A stretch of DNA of 64,000 nt from a virus: positions 62,001 through 126,000 of IMG/VR virus record IMGVR_UViG_3300046501_000132; one strand, written 5' to 3'. The notes beneath the pieces are model-generated. The model saw only the letters and a program-made list of their open reading frames with translations. It was not told the DNA's origin and ran no database searches. Shown in pieces: positions 7,096-15,539 of the stretch. Every line of letters starts with the position of its first letter. Position 1 is the stretch's first letter. The position numbers and the translations under genes are program-made.

Positions 7096-8796
7096 ATGGC
7101 AAGTAAACAACTTTCAAAATATGAAGAACTTTCTCAGCTTCGCAAAAAGATGCAAGCTGAAGGTGTTCTACCTGAGTGGTATACAACCGGCGGCCTTCAA
7201 ATGTTTTTGGACCGCTATCAATATGATGCAGCTACGCCTCGTGATCAATATGTGCGTATCGCTCGGACGGCTGCTCAACATACTAATAACCCAGCTCTTT
7301 GGAAAGAACGATTCTTTGAGCTATTGTGGAAAGGCTGGTTGAGTCCTTCGACTCCTGTTCTTGCTAACATGGGTACGAATCGCGGCATGCCGGTTAGTTG
7401 CTCGGGACAAAAGGTAGATGACTCTATCTACGGATTCAAGGCCGCTGAGCTGGAAACATGTGTTCTGACTCAAGAAGGTTTCGGCACATCCGGTTACCTT
7501 GGGGATATTCGTCCTCGCGGTTCAAAAATTTCTCGTGGAGGTAAGGCAAGTGGCATTCTTCCGGTCTATAAAGATTTCGTTCAATCGATGCGTGATGTGG
7601 CACAGGGAACTGCCCGTCGCGGCGCTTGGGCTGGATACCTTGAGCCGACCCATGGAGATTTTTATGAACTCATCGAGTTTATCAAGAATAACCCTGATGA
7701 TGCTAATATCGGCTGGTGTATTACTGATGACTTCATTGAAGGTCTCGATAGACAAGACGCAGACTACATCGACCGATATCAGACAATGATGTTGGTCAAG
7801 ATGATCACCGGGAAGGGATATTTCTTCTTCAATGATAAGGTGAATCGTCTTCGTCCTCCTGCCTACGTAAAGCACGATCTGTACGTCAAGGCAAGTAACC
7901 TGTGTTCTGAGATCGCGCTGTTCAGCGACGCGAATCACACCTTCACATGCGTATTGTCTTCGATGAACGCAGCGAAGTTTGATGAATGGAAGGATACTGA
8001 AGCAGCTTACTGGGCAACTGTGTTCCTGGATTGCGTCTGCTCCGAGTTTCTGGAGAAGGCTCGCACCATCCGTGGTCTGGAAAACGCTGTTCGCTTCACT
8101 GAGAAGGGACGTGCTCTGGGACTAGGCGTTGCCGGGTTCCACACGTATCTGCAATCCCATTCGATGCCGTTCGATAGTTTCGAAGCGATGCAGTTCAACG
8201 ATCAACTGTTCAGCCACATCCGTGGACAAGCAGATCGTGCGACTCGTGACCTAGCGATTGAATATGGTGAACCGGAATGGTGCGTTGGGCTGGGAGTTCG
8301 TAACACCCACCTGATGGCGATTGCTCCGACAAAGTCTACTGCTCTGATCATGGGCGGTATCTCTGAAGGTATCAATCCTGATCCGGCGATGACCTTCACG
8401 CAGATGACTGCTGCCGGTGAGGTTGATCGTGCGAATCCGATTCTTTTGGAGATCATGAAGTCTCGCGGCGTATACGACGACGCTCATATGCAACAACTGA
8501 CCGACTCGCAAGGCTCGGTACAGATGGTTGACTGGCTGACAGATCACGAAAAGGAAGTGTTCCGCAATGCCTTTGAGATCAACCAGAAGGCGATCATTCT
8601 GATGGCATCGGCTCGTCAGATGTATATTGACCAGAGCCAGTCGGTGAATCTGTTCTTCGATGCTAATGAGCTTGAAGCGTATATCTCTGAAATCCATGAG
8701 ATGGCCTTCAACGACCCGTTCATCTGCTCGCTATACTACAATTATTCTAAGGCTGGTATTACCGCTGCTAAAGGGGAATGCGAAAGTTGCATGTGA
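7096..8796 (+). CDS. nrdA: class I ribonucleotide reductase, catalytic (alpha) subunit
   Basis: NrdA reduces ribonucleoside diphosphates. Catalytic motifs are in order: SCSG (first redox cysteine), NLCSEI (thiyl-radical cysteine with Asn and Glu), CVLSSMN (second redox cysteine), the PTKSTALIMGGISEGINP loop, and LYYNYSK with the radical-transfer tyrosine pair. The C terminus ends in CESCM, a CxxC thioredoxin/glutaredoxin-reducible tail. The protein (566 aa from the ATG at 7096) is much shorter than E. coli NrdA and has no N-terminal ATP cone, so overall-activity regulation by dATP is probably lost. GTG 7075 is an alternative start. Confidence 0.93.
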   Translation: MASKQLSKYEELSQLRKKMQAEGVLPEWYTTGGLQMFLDRYQYDAATPRDQYVRIARTAAQHTNNPALWKERFFELLWKGWLSPSTPVLANMGTNRGMPVSCSGQKVDDSIYGFKAAELETCVLTQEGFGTSGYLGDIRPRGSKISRGGKASGILPVYKDFVQSMRDVAQGTARRGAWAGYLEPTHGDFYELIEFIKNNPDDANIGWCITDDFIEGLDRQDADYIDRYQTMMLVKMITGKGYFFFNDKVNRLRPPAYVKHDLYVKASNLCSEIALFSDANHTFTCVLSSMNAAKFDEWKDTEAAYWATVFLDCVCSEFLEKARTIRGLENAVRFTEKGRALGLGVAGFHTYLQSHSMPFDSFEAMQFNDQLFSHIRGQADRATRDLAIEYGEPEWCVGLGVRNTHLMAIAPTKSTALIMGGISEGINPDPAMTFTQMTAAGEVDRANPILLEIMKSRGVYDDAHMQQLTDSQGSVQMVDWLTDHEKEVFRNAFEINQKAIILMASARQMYIDQSQSVNLFFDANELEAYISEIHEMAFNDPFICSLYYNYSKAGITAAKGECESCM

Positions 8797-8800
8797 GATA

Positions 8801-8824
8801 AATGGGAGGCAATAGCCTCCCATT
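8801..8824 (+). terminator. hairpin after nrdA, probable terminator
   Basis: AATGGGAGGC - AATA - GCCTCCCATT, a 10-base-pair stem directly after nrdA. The T-run is short (ATTAT), so termination may be weak. Confidence 0.6.
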
Positions 8825-8902
8825 ATCAATCTGATGGTCGATAGTATTTAACGTGACGCCCGTGAGTAACCGCGCCTGCATGTAAACTAAATCATAGTAT
8901 AC

Positions 8903-8924
8903 GGGGTTAGCAACCGCTAACCCC
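8903..8924. other. second hairpin in the nrdA downstream gap
   Basis: GGGGTTAGC - AACC - GCTAACCCC, a 9-base-pair stem 19 bases before the next gene and without a T-run. It could act on the leader of the 140-aa gene. Confidence 0.4.
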
Positions 8925-8942
8925 TAATTAACTGAATAAGTA

Positions 8943-9365
8943 ATGAGTGATATTTCGATTCTGGACGCTAAGGTCCAACAACTGAAGGATGCTTTCCATA
9001 GTATTGACCCGAACCAAGATTTGGTGGTTGATGATAATGGTAATGGCGGCAAGCTGGTATATGGTCCATTTCCTTCGTTCATCGTATTGGTTGAGGAAGT
9101 GGGTCCGCTACGAGCACTGGTTCATGTAAATGCTGATGCTCCAAATATGGTGTTGTGTTTCCAGAAGTTCTTCAAAGAACTTGATATTGAATTTGACGGT
9201 CCCTTCGCTGTTGACAGCGACACCGGTGAATTGATTCAAGGTCAGGAAGCGTATGCGAAAAAGGAAGAAAATATTTTGATGTTTGCGGCTGATATCATCC
9301 AACGTCGTAAGGCATCAGAGCAGCAAGGTATAGTCGTGCCGGATAAAAAGATCATTCTTGCTTAA
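8943..9365 (+). CDS. hypothetical protein (140 aa)
   Basis: ATG start, first gene of a tight operon with glutaredoxin. The protein is acidic and alternates strands and helices, with LVYGPFPSFIVLVEEVGPLRALVHVN in its centre. No cofactor or catalytic motif is visible. The neighbours suggest redox or nucleotide metabolism, but no function can be assigned. Confidence 0.6.
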   Translation: MSDISILDAKVQQLKDAFHSIDPNQDLVVDDNGNGGKLVYGPFPSFIVLVEEVGPLRALVHVNADAPNMVLCFQKFFKELDIEFDGPFAVDSDTGELIQGQEAYAKKEENILMFAADIIQRRKASEQQGIVVPDKKIILA

Positions 9366-9374
9366 AGGAAACCT

Positions 9375-9620
9375 ATGCTAACCCTATATTCGAAAGATAA
9401 TTGCCCCCAGTGCCTACAACTAGAAAGCCTGCTGAAAGTTAAGGGCAAGACCTTTGAGGTCAAGAAGCTGGACAAAGACTATACCCGCGAAGACCTAGAC
9501 GCTGTTTTTGAACAGGCCGGTCTACCAGTCCCTCGATCATTCCCCATGCTGTTCAATGGATCGACCTTTGTTGGTACTTTGAATGAAGCTAAAATGGCGA
9601 TTGCTACCGGCAAGCTATGA
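9375..9620 (+). CDS. glutaredoxin-like thiol reductant
   Basis: An 81-aa thioredoxin-fold protein with N-terminal beta strand MLTLYSKDNCPQC (CPQC active site), a VPRSFPM cis-proline loop and GTLNEAKMA near the end. This is the size and layout of phage glutaredoxins such as T4 NrdC. It most likely re-reduces the CxxC tail of the NrdA encoded just upstream. An AAAGGAAAC ribosome binding site precedes the ATG. Confidence 0.88.
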   Translation: MLTLYSKDNCPQCLQLESLLKVKGKTFEVKKLDKDYTREDLDAVFEQAGLPVPRSFPMLFNGSTFVGTLNEAKMAIATGKL

Positions 9621-9769
9621 GTCTATTAAAATACAAGATGACCTGCGAGAGCGAAGATTGTGGTAAGTCCGTGATCATTCTCGTGGATCCGGAGGAAGAC
9701 AAAGCCCCGAATATCTGTCCGTTCTGTGGATCGGAGTCGTCAGAGAATCCAACTAAGTCGGAGGAATAA
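9617..9769 (+). CDS. small zinc-ribbon protein (50 aa)
   Basis: The ATG overlaps the glutaredoxin stop (ATGA). The product has C-x4-C (CESEDC) and CPFC pairs about 20 residues apart, which would form one zinc ribbon, followed by a Ser/Glu tail. Small zinc ribbons in phages often bind nucleic acid or other proteins; no specific role is evident. Confidence 0.65.
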   Translation: MSLLKYKMTCESEDCGKSVIILVDPEEDKAPNICPFCGSESSENPTKSEE

Positions 9770-9806
9770 TCAAGCTAAGTTCTCTATATCAACTAGAGAA
9801 CTGAAT

Positions 9807-10364
9807 ATGATTATCGCTGGAATCGACTATAGCTACACAAGCCCTGCCATCTGCGTCTATGATACGAAAAAGGAATTGATTTTTGAGAATCTATATTTCT
9901 TCAATATCAATGATAAGAAGAAACTCGCTGGACGGTATGGAAACATCGACATTGCGACCTTCCCTGAGTATAAGACTCAAGAGGAACGGTTCAGAAATAT
10001 TAGCATTTGGGCTAGTAATATCCTGAATATGTTCAAGGTTGAAGAGGCTTGTATCGAAGGATATAATTTTGGGGCTAGTTCAGGACTCGTTTTTAACATT
10101 GCTGAAAATGCGAGTCTGATTAAGCAGTATATGGACGTGAGTGGAATACCGTTTACAACGCCGACTCCATCTCAAGTCAAGAAGAATCATACAGGCAAAG
10201 GAAACGCTAAGAAAGATGTAATGGTGGATAAATTCCACGAAATCTTCCCGGTGAAGCTGCATGAGATTCTCGGTATTAAAGAAATGGCAAAGCCTATTGA
10301 TGACTTAGTGGACTCCTTCGCAGTCCTCAAGTGTCATGGCTCTTTTAGTGAGGTTAAACAATGA
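9807..10364 (+). CDS. RuvC-like RNase H-fold nuclease
   Basis: The start ATG at 9807 follows GAGAACTGA; upstream in-frame sequence lacks a good start. The N terminus (MIIAGIDYSYTSPAICVYD) has the RuvC-type first acidic strand. EEACIEGYNFG supplies the second acid, and a late MAKPIDDLVDSFAVLKC the final aspartates. This is the pattern of Holliday-junction resolvases and related phage nucleases. In a T4-type phage it could resolve branched DNA before packaging, the job of gp49 in T4. It is followed at an ATGA overlap by the 169-aa gene. Confidence 0.72.
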   Translation: MIIAGIDYSYTSPAICVYDTKKELIFENLYFFNINDKKKLAGRYGNIDIATFPEYKTQEERFRNISIWASNILNMFKVEEACIEGYNFGASSGLVFNIAENASLIKQYMDVSGIPFTTPTPSQVKKNHTGKGNAKKDVMVDKFHEIFPVKLHEILGIKEMAKPIDDLVDSFAVLKCHGSFSEVKQ

Positions 10365-10870
10365 GTGGATCGTCTTCAGCATTTCTGAATGGCTATCTGA
10401 GTGATAGAGAGGCAGCTTTGGTTAAGAAGCGTGACTTGGACCTAAGCGAACTGATTGAGCTTTGTGCTCAGCCGGCAAGCATTGATGATCGTGTGGCGGC
10501 AGTTAAGCGTTACAGCGCCATCTACCCTGAACTGAAGTATTTCCTGATTGTGGCGTATTTCTGTAAGGATGCTTTCAGTCAAGTCAACGAGCTGGGTCCG
10601 CTGGATTGGGCACCGTCAAGTGTTCCGAAGGGCGGAAGCGTAGAGACTCTACAGAGTATGTGGACTCAAGTTACGCGAATGTATGATACATTCCCATCTG
10701 GTCCTCGGATTAAGAGAGGTATTGCACATCAATTGCTTCCGACTCTACACGCGGATGATGCAGAACTAATCGCTCAAATTATTGCTGGTAAATACTATAG
10801 GAAGGAATTGAACGAAGTTGTTGTACAACGGGCCTTCCCGAAGGAAACCCCGCAGGACCCAAAAGCATAA
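10361..10870 (+). CDS. hypothetical protein (169 aa)
   Basis: Starts inside the stop of the RuvC-like gene (ATGA) and is therefore coupled to it. The protein is alpha-helical, with repeated short helices and no cysteines beyond two in the middle. I do not recognise it. Its constant neighbour suggests a partner in DNA processing, but that is only contextual. Confidence 0.6.
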   Translation: MSGSSSAFLNGYLSDREAALVKKRDLDLSELIELCAQPASIDDRVAAVKRYSAIYPELKYFLIVAYFCKDAFSQVNELGPLDWAPSSVPKGGSVETLQSMWTQVTRMYDTFPSGPRIKRGIAHQLLPTLHADDAELIAQIIAGKYYRKELNEVVVQRAFPKETPQDPKA

Positions 10871-10960
10871 AGCCTGCTCTGAGAACTAGACATTTCGAGT
10901 TTTGGAGAAAGGTCAAGTTGCGTCTGTTTAGGGCAGGCCGAAATAAATAATGAATTAATG

Positions 10961-10988
10961 AACAGGGAAACTTCGGTTTCCCTGTTTT
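10961..10988 (+). terminator. intrinsic terminator
   Basis: AACAGGGAAAC - TTCG - GTTTCCCTGTT, an 11-base-pair stem with the stable TTCG loop, followed by TTCC. It separates the RuvC operon from the hydrolase gene. Confidence 0.75.
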
Positions 10989-11002
10989 CCATTTTACGGG
11001 TA

Positions 11003-11031
11003 TTTACTTTACATATTAAGTCGGGTATAAT
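11003..11031 (+). promoter_or_regulatory. sigma70-like promoter before the SleB-type hydrolase
   Basis: TTTACT (11003) - 17 bases - TATAAT (11026), a near-perfect match to the class found at nine other places in the window. Confidence 0.7.
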
Positions 11032-11108
11032 ACCGTAATACTCAGCAACATTATCACCTAGGAAATACACTATAGCACCGCCCATCAATTATTACAAGGA
11101 GAATACAA

Positions 11109-11594
11109 ATGTTGGCTCAATTCAAAGCCCTAATAGTATCCATGTTCATGGCAGTTAATACGGGAATGTCCCAACCAGCCATTAACCTGGGTAGCGTAGA
11201 TGATCTGAAAGAAGTGGCTTGTCTATCTCAAGCTGTACACGGAGAAGCGGGTAATCAATCCATGCAAGGAAAGATCGCCGTGGCTCATGTGATCATCAAC
11301 CGTACAAAATCAGATAAGTTTCCCGCAGACGATGTTTGCGGAGTTGTAAAGCAAAAAGGTCAATTCGACTTCCTAAAGAAAGTTCGATGGATCAAAGAAA
11401 ACAAGCCTGAAGAGCGTAAGCAAATGGAGGAATCCATCACCGCTGCCTTTAAGGCGTTGCATGAGCCCGATCCAACCAACGGCGCTCTATATTTCGTAAA
11501 CCCACACCTCGCGGATATGAGTTGGTTGCGAGGGTTGAAGAAGACAGTGAAGATTGATGACCACGTCTTCTATAAACCGCGTCGAGACATGTGA
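11109..11594 (+). CDS. SleB-type cell-wall hydrolase, candidate endolysin
   Basis: Residues 35-150 match the SleB/hydrolase_2 pattern: CLSQAVHGEAGNQSMQGK with the catalytic Glu, AVAHVIINRTKSDKFP, VCGVVKQKGQFDF, and a C-terminal PTNGALYFVNP. These enzymes cut peptidoglycan glycan strands. The first about 25 residues are hydrophobic and may be a secretion or signal-arrest-release sequence. It stands alone between two sigma70-like promoters. With the Rz/Rz1 pair at 58178 it could complete lysis; two further wall hydrolases are virion-type. A holin was not identified with confidence. Confidence 0.78.
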   Translation: MLAQFKALIVSMFMAVNTGMSQPAINLGSVDDLKEVACLSQAVHGEAGNQSMQGKIAVAHVIINRTKSDKFPADDVCGVVKQKGQFDFLKKVRWIKENKPEERKQMEESITAAFKALHEPDPTNGALYFVNPHLADMSWLRGLKKTVKIDDHVFYKPRRDM

Positions 11595-11599
11595 TTCAG

Positions 11600-11628
11600 T
11601 TTACTTCTTCATCGTATGTAAGTATAAT
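11600..11628 (+). promoter_or_regulatory. sigma70-like promoter before the nucleotidyltransferase operon
   Basis: TTTACT (11600) - 17 bases - TATAAT (11623), with ATG of the next gene 38 bases further on. Confidence 0.7.
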
Positions 11629-11666
11629 CTGTAACTGTAGTCGATACTTACTAACGATGGAGAAAG

Positions 11667-12599
11667 ATGTCGGAATACGGTTTTAAGAGCAAGACAATCC
11701 GTAAGGTACTGCGTACTAAGTTGTCGGATTGGATTAGTTCGATTGATGATGTTGTGCTGAAGCGCCTCCTGGCCCGCGATGTTTTGGTCACAGGAGGCTC
11801 AATTACTTCCATGTTGATGGGGGATGATATCAAGGACTTTGATGTCTACTTCAAGACGGAAGAAACTACAAAGGCGGTGGCTGAATACTACTGCAAGAAG
11901 TTCCTGGAACTGAATCCGGATTATCACGTTACCCCAGAAGTGGTTGTTGATGAAGGCCGTGTGACTATCAAGGTTAGAGGCGACGGCGTTGCTGAGGCGT
12001 TTGATGCTAAAACCACTGATGAATTCACCTACGAGAATGATTTGGGTGAAGGTGGCTCAGATAAGGTTGCTGACTATATTCTGAAGCCACAAGCGACGGA
12101 TGAGGTCAAGAAACAGAAATATCGCCCGGTATTTCTGAGCATGAATGCGATTACCCTATCGGACAAAATCCAGCTGGTGATTCGCTTCTACGGTTCTGCT
12201 GAAGAAATCCACAAGAATTACGACTTCGAACACTGCAAGAACGTCTATGAGTTCTGCGGCGATAAGCTCACGCTGAACGCCAAGGCGATGGAAAGCATCC
12301 TGAGCAAGACTCTGCATTATACGGGTTCGCTCTATCCGATTTGCAGTCTATTCCGTGTTCGCAAGTTCATTGCTCGCGGTTGGCGTATTACGGCGGGAGA
12401 AATCCTGAAGATGGCTTGGCAGGTTAATGATCTTGACCTGAATGATATGAAGGTTGTGAAAGAGCAGCTGACCGGTTGTGATCAACTCTATATGCAGATG
12501 TTGATTGCCACAATGAATAATTCTCTGAAGCTTGAGCCGGATCGTAAGATCGACTCTCTTTATATCGTTGAACTTGTTGATAAGGTGTTTAACGAATGA
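11667..12599 (+). CDS. nucleotidyltransferase-fold protein
   Basis: Residues 35-60 (VLVTGGSITSMLMGDDIKDFDVYF) show the GG/S helix followed by D-x-D-x-Y/F that defines the pol-beta/CCA-adding type nucleotidyltransferase fold. The remainder (about 250 residues) is helical and unique to me. Such enzymes transfer nucleotides to RNA, proteins or small molecules. In this window it could repair tRNA, modify a host target, or take part in DNA-base chemistry; the sequence does not decide. It heads an operon of five overlapping genes that ends with the late co-activator gp33. Confidence 0.6.
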   Translation: MSEYGFKSKTIRKVLRTKLSDWISSIDDVVLKRLLARDVLVTGGSITSMLMGDDIKDFDVYFKTEETTKAVAEYYCKKFLELNPDYHVTPEVVVDEGRVTIKVRGDGVAEAFDAKTTDEFTYENDLGEGGSDKVADYILKPQATDEVKKQKYRPVFLSMNAITLSDKIQLVIRFYGSAEEIHKNYDFEHCKNVYEFCGDKLTLNAKAMESILSKTLHYTGSLYPICSLFRVRKFIARGWRITAGEILKMAWQVNDLDLNDMKVVKEQLTGCDQLYMQMLIATMNNSLKLEPDRKIDSLYIVELVDKVFNE

Positions 12600-12820
12600 A
12601 CCAAGTATGGATCATCGTCTATCCCGGTGGGGATATGACTAAGCTAACTCTTGCGCTGGCTTGGGATTATGAGTTCGACGAATATTGTCGAGCCTCCCGC
12701 AAGGAATGGAGTTACGAACAAGAGGATGAAGCCATCCGCTATGGTCGTGATCTCGCTAAGGAAAATCGTCTGGAGGCTGTGGGGAAACTCTATAGTCAAG
12801 AAGACAAGTTTTTGGATTGA
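12596..12820 (+). CDS. hypothetical protein (74 aa)
   Basis: ATG overlaps the upstream stop. Acidic, aromatic protein with a charged helical C terminus (EDEAIRYGRDLAKENR). Not recognised. Confidence 0.55.
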   Translation: MNQVWIIVYPGGDMTKLTLALAWDYEFDEYCRASRKEWSYEQEDEAIRYGRDLAKENRLEAVGKLYSQEDKFLD

Positions 12821-12821
12821 T

Positions 12822-13076
12822 ATGCCGCTGTATGGATTTCAATGCGCAAAATGCGATCATTCTTTCAGTGATGTTTTGAAGGTTGATGATCGCAACAAAC
12901 CGCTAGATGAGCCTTGCCCTAACTGCAAGGAATCGGGAGGCGTTACCAAGACTATTGGAGCGCCTCTCATTGTTTCTGGAGTGGGTGATTTCCGGAAGAA
13001 TGTACCTGATGTTTTCAAGGATCGTTTGCGAGAGATCAAGAAGACATCAGGTAGAGGTTGTACCATCGACGTATGA
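12822..13076 (+). CDS. FmdB-type zinc-ribbon protein
   Basis: The correct start is ATG 12822, one base after the upstream stop (TGATATG); an earlier in-frame start would overlap the whole preceding gene. MPLYGFQCAKCDHSF and CPNCKESGG give two CxxC pairs about 30 residues apart, the signature of the FmdB/CxxC-CxxC regulatory family (PLY-F-C--C). The C terminus is basic. Small FmdB ribbons are common in T4-like phages; function unknown, probably nucleic-acid or protein binding. Confidence 0.75.
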   Translation: MPLYGFQCAKCDHSFSDVLKVDDRNKPLDEPCPNCKESGGVTKTIGAPLIVSGVGDFRKNVPDVFKDRLREIKKTSGRGCTIDV

Positions 13077-13396
13077 TGGATTGTGAAGTTTACTCGGACC
13101 TGAGACCGATGATTATTGCTCTAGATTACGACGACACTTACACCCGCGATCCTGAATTTTGGGATCAAGTGGTGGCCCTTGCCAAGTCGCGCGGCCATAT
13201 GGTTGTATGCGCAACAATGCGTTCTAAAGCTGAAGGCACACAGGTTGTCCGTGATCTGTATAGTAAGGTGGATCAAATCTACTTTACTGACCGTAAGGCG
13301 AAGTGGGACTATGTCACCAAGAAGTTGGGGGTGACTCCGAGTGTTTGGATTGACGACAATCCATATCTTATTCTGATGGATGCGAGGAAAGACTGA
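13073..13396 (+). CDS. HAD-family hydrolase (small)
   Basis: Starts at ATG 13073 overlapping the FmdB stop (or ATG 13076). MIIALDYDDTYTRDP contains the DxDxT nucleophile motif, VVCATMRS the motif II strand, and SVWIDDNP the acidic motif IV pair. At about 107 aa it has almost no cap domain. Probably a phosphatase on a nucleotide or small molecule; similar short HAD proteins occur in many phages with unknown substrates. One of three HAD-like genes here. Confidence 0.72.
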   Translation: MMDCEVYSDLRPMIIALDYDDTYTRDPEFWDQVVALAKSRGHMVVCATMRSKAEGTQVVRDLYSKVDQIYFTDRKAKWDYVTKKLGVTPSVWIDDNPYLILMDARKD

Positions 13397-13397
13397 A

Positions 13398-13655
13398 ATG
13401 GAAGAACAAATTGTAGAAGTGGTTATTCCCACCGCTGAGGAATTCTCGCTTGAAGTGGAGAATCGCGTGTGGTCGGATAAGGATGAGGATTCGTACATCT
13501 TCCATACGTCCGCGTATCTGGAAGAACTTGGGCTTGATGCTCAAGAAGGTAAGAAGCTGATTAGTCCGTCTCTGCTTGATAAGATTAAGGTTGAGGCTAT
13601 GAATATGAAGCTGCTGAAAGAGCGGAATACCACTAGTTCAGTTCTGGGTTTCTAA
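13398..13655 (+). CDS. 33: gp33-like late transcription co-activator
   Basis: T4 gp33 bridges RNA polymerase and the gp45 clamp at late promoters. The segment AYLEELGLDAQEGKKLISPSLLDKIKVEAMNMKLLK aligns by eye with the conserved C-terminal half of T4 gp33 (AFLEEN...FIPSGIIEKIQSEAIDENLL), and both end in a short hydrophobic tail, here SSVLGF. The gene lies directly before gp32, as gene 33 lies close to 32 in T4. Start chosen at ATG 13398 because GAGGAAAG stands 8 bases before it. T4 gp33 is 112 aa; this is 85. Confidence 0.72.
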   Translation: MEEQIVEVVIPTAEEFSLEVENRVWSDKDEDSYIFHTSAYLEELGLDAQEGKKLISPSLLDKIKVEAMNMKLLKERNTTSSVLGF

Positions 13656-13695
13656 CACTCCGGTATAATTATGGGTCCGATGTAAAATCGGCGCT

Positions 13696-13702
13696 CTAAA
13701 TA
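13696..13702 (+). promoter_or_regulatory. late-promoter-like box CTAAATA before gp32
   Basis: CTAAATAAAG 102 bases before the gp32 ATG. A TATAAT-like hexamer also occurs at about 13664, so gp32 may have both early and late starts. Confidence 0.4.
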
Positions 13703-13803
13703 AAGGTATGCAACGGGAGAAGGTCAGAAGCTCACTAGTTGTTTTGATATCAAGAAAGAATGACGGAAACCTAAATGAAAACATATTTTGAAAGAGTAAT
13801 AAA

Positions 13804-14838
13804 ATGGCAATCGACTTTAACGCACTACGCGCTCGTAAGGGTACCAACTTCCAGTCTCTACAAACAAAGCTAGAAAAGACTGGTCAATCAGGCGGATTCA
13901 AGAAGGATGAACGTCTGTGGAAGCCTACGCGCAATGCAAAGGATAACAAGTCTGTAAACATCATCCGTTTCCTACCTATCGCATACGTTGATGAAGTTGG
14001 CGTGGAAGAAGGTAAGTACAAGGGTGAAGACCTGACCCCTATGGCTAAGATTCTCAAGCATGCCTTCCAAGGTCCCAAGGGATGGTATATCGAGAACAGT
14101 CTACAAACCTTCGGTGAAGATTGTCCTGTTCGTGCCTTCGATGGTCCTCTATGGGGAACTGCGAAGAAGAACAACGACGAAATCCTGAAGAACACTCTCA
14201 AGAAGCGTCTACCGAATACGACTTATTACGCCAACGTTCTGATTATCAAGGATGGTACTAATCCTGAGAACAACGGTAAGGTCATGATCTATGAGTTCGG
14301 TGAGACCGTGCGCAAGCTGCTTGAAAAGTGTAACAAGCCTGAATTTGACACCGATCCGATCTTCGACCCGTTTGATATGTTCGAAGGTGCTGATCTCTTG
14401 CTGAACCTTACTTACACCAAGAAGAAGATTGGTGAGAAGGAATTCGACGTTGCGAACTTTGACAGCGTCCGCTGGGCACCTCCTGCCCCGCTCGCCGGTG
14501 GCGATGAGCAAGAAATGGAACGTATTTGGAAGGCGGAACACTCTATCGCTGACTTCTATGACCGTAAGCACTTCAAGTCTTACGATGATCTGAAGGCCAA
14601 GTATGAAAAGGTTATGGGCCTGACCGACGGTGGTTCTAGCGCGCCTGCTGATACGGGTAAGCCGAAGACCGCTGAGCAAATGCTTAACGAAATGACCGGT
14701 GGTGGTAAGTCTACCGCTGAACCTGCAGAAGCAAAATCTGCGCCGGAACCGTCTGCTGGTAATACGGCAGAACCGGCAAAGCTGGCTGGCGATGACGACA
14801 GCATGGCTGAATTTGAAGCGTTGCTGAAGGGTATGTAA
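13804..14838 (+). CDS. 32: gp32-like single-stranded DNA-binding protein
   Basis: T4 gp32 coats ssDNA in replication, recombination and repair. At 344 aa it is somewhat longer than T4 gp32 (301). The N terminus is basic (MAIDFNALRARKG...SLQTKLEKT), like the cooperative domain. The core has many aromatic and basic residues, including VNIIRFLPI and a D-C-P motif at about 103. The C terminus is a long acidic, Ala/Glu-rich tail ending DDDSMAEFEALLKGM, the protein-interaction tail of this family. Position after gp33 supports it. Its own transcript ends at the hairpin 14843. Confidence 0.85.
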   Translation: MAIDFNALRARKGTNFQSLQTKLEKTGQSGGFKKDERLWKPTRNAKDNKSVNIIRFLPIAYVDEVGVEEGKYKGEDLTPMAKILKHAFQGPKGWYIENSLQTFGEDCPVRAFDGPLWGTAKKNNDEILKNTLKKRLPNTTYYANVLIIKDGTNPENNGKVMIYEFGETVRKLLEKCNKPEFDTDPIFDPFDMFEGADLLLNLTYTKKKIGEKEFDVANFDSVRWAPPAPLAGGDEQEMERIWKAEHSIADFYDRKHFKSYDDLKAKYEKVMGLTDGGSSAPADTGKPKTAEQMLNEMTGGGKSTAEPAEAKSAPEPSAGNTAEPAKLAGDDDSMAEFEALLKGM

Positions 14839-14842
14839 TCAG

Positions 14843-14873
14843 AAAGGGTCGCCTGAAAGGGTGGCCCTTTTTT
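14843..14873 (+). terminator. intrinsic terminator after gp32
   Basis: AAAGGGTCGCC / GGTGGCCCTTT (11 pairs, two wobble) followed by TTTTT. A TATAAT hexamer at about 14886 could start the next gene. Confidence 0.7.
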
Positions 14874-14914
14874 ACGTTTCCATAGTATAATAAAGACATC
14901 GTTATGGAGAATAT

Positions 14915-15523
14915 ATGTTTACCCTTGCAGTGGATGTTGATTTGACGGTTGTCGATACGCTGACTCCGTGGATGGAATGGTTTAAGCAATATACAGATGA
15001 GCCTGTGAAGAATGAGGACAAGGCTTATAATCTTGATCCGGAAATGCGTGTGATTCTGGCTCGTGCCGGTCGTTCCGATGTTGATCCAGTTGCATATTGG
15101 AAGAAGCCTGACCTATATGATAATCTGGATCCGATTCCAGGAGCGGTGGAGAATCTCAAGTATATCAGCGATAACTACAACGTAGCTGTAGTATTCGCCA
15201 GTACCTGCTTCCCGGAACATACCGCTTCCAAAGAACGCTTGATCAAGCGTTGCTTTCCTTTCGCAGATGGGTTTATCGCCACCCACGATAAGCATTTTAT
15301 CGGTTACGATGCTCTGATCGACGATAAGTTGCATCATATGCAGATGGGTCGTTTTTTCCGACCGAAAGCTCAGCATATTATCTTCACTGGAGTCCGCGCA
15401 GATGGGACGGACATCGACAGGTTGCCTTTGACCAAGATGAAAGATTGGAACAAGTTGGAACGAATTCTGGATCATACACGTCCCGCCAGCCGCTTTACTC
15501 CTGCCTTCGCATACGCTACTTGA
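14915..15523 (+). CDS. HAD-family 5'(3')-deoxyribonucleotidase-like protein
   Basis: Begins with TLAVDVDLTVVDTLTPW, the DxDxT nucleophile motif in a context typical of NT5C-type deoxyribonucleotidases. VVFASTCF is the motif II strand, RFFRPKAQH may carry the basic residue, and YDALIDDKLHHM provides the acidic motif IV. Length 202 aa fits a small-cap HAD. It precedes the predicted thymine-hypermodification enzyme by 50 bases. Phosphate removal from a nucleotide or modified base intermediate is plausible but not shown. Confidence 0.72.
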   Translation: MFTLAVDVDLTVVDTLTPWMEWFKQYTDEPVKNEDKAYNLDPEMRVILARAGRSDVDPVAYWKKPDLYDNLDPIPGAVENLKYISDNYNVAVVFASTCFPEHTASKERLIKRCFPFADGFIATHDKHFIGYDALIDDKLHHMQMGRFFRPKAQHIIFTGVRADGTDIDRLPLTKMKDWNKLERILDHTRPASRFTPAFAYAT

Positions 15524-15539
15524 TATGAATGCTGTTAGG

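Noticed and set aside
12651-12821. N-terminal extension of the FmdB-type protein
   Set aside because: It would cover the whole upstream gene in another frame; family similarity begins at ATG 12822.
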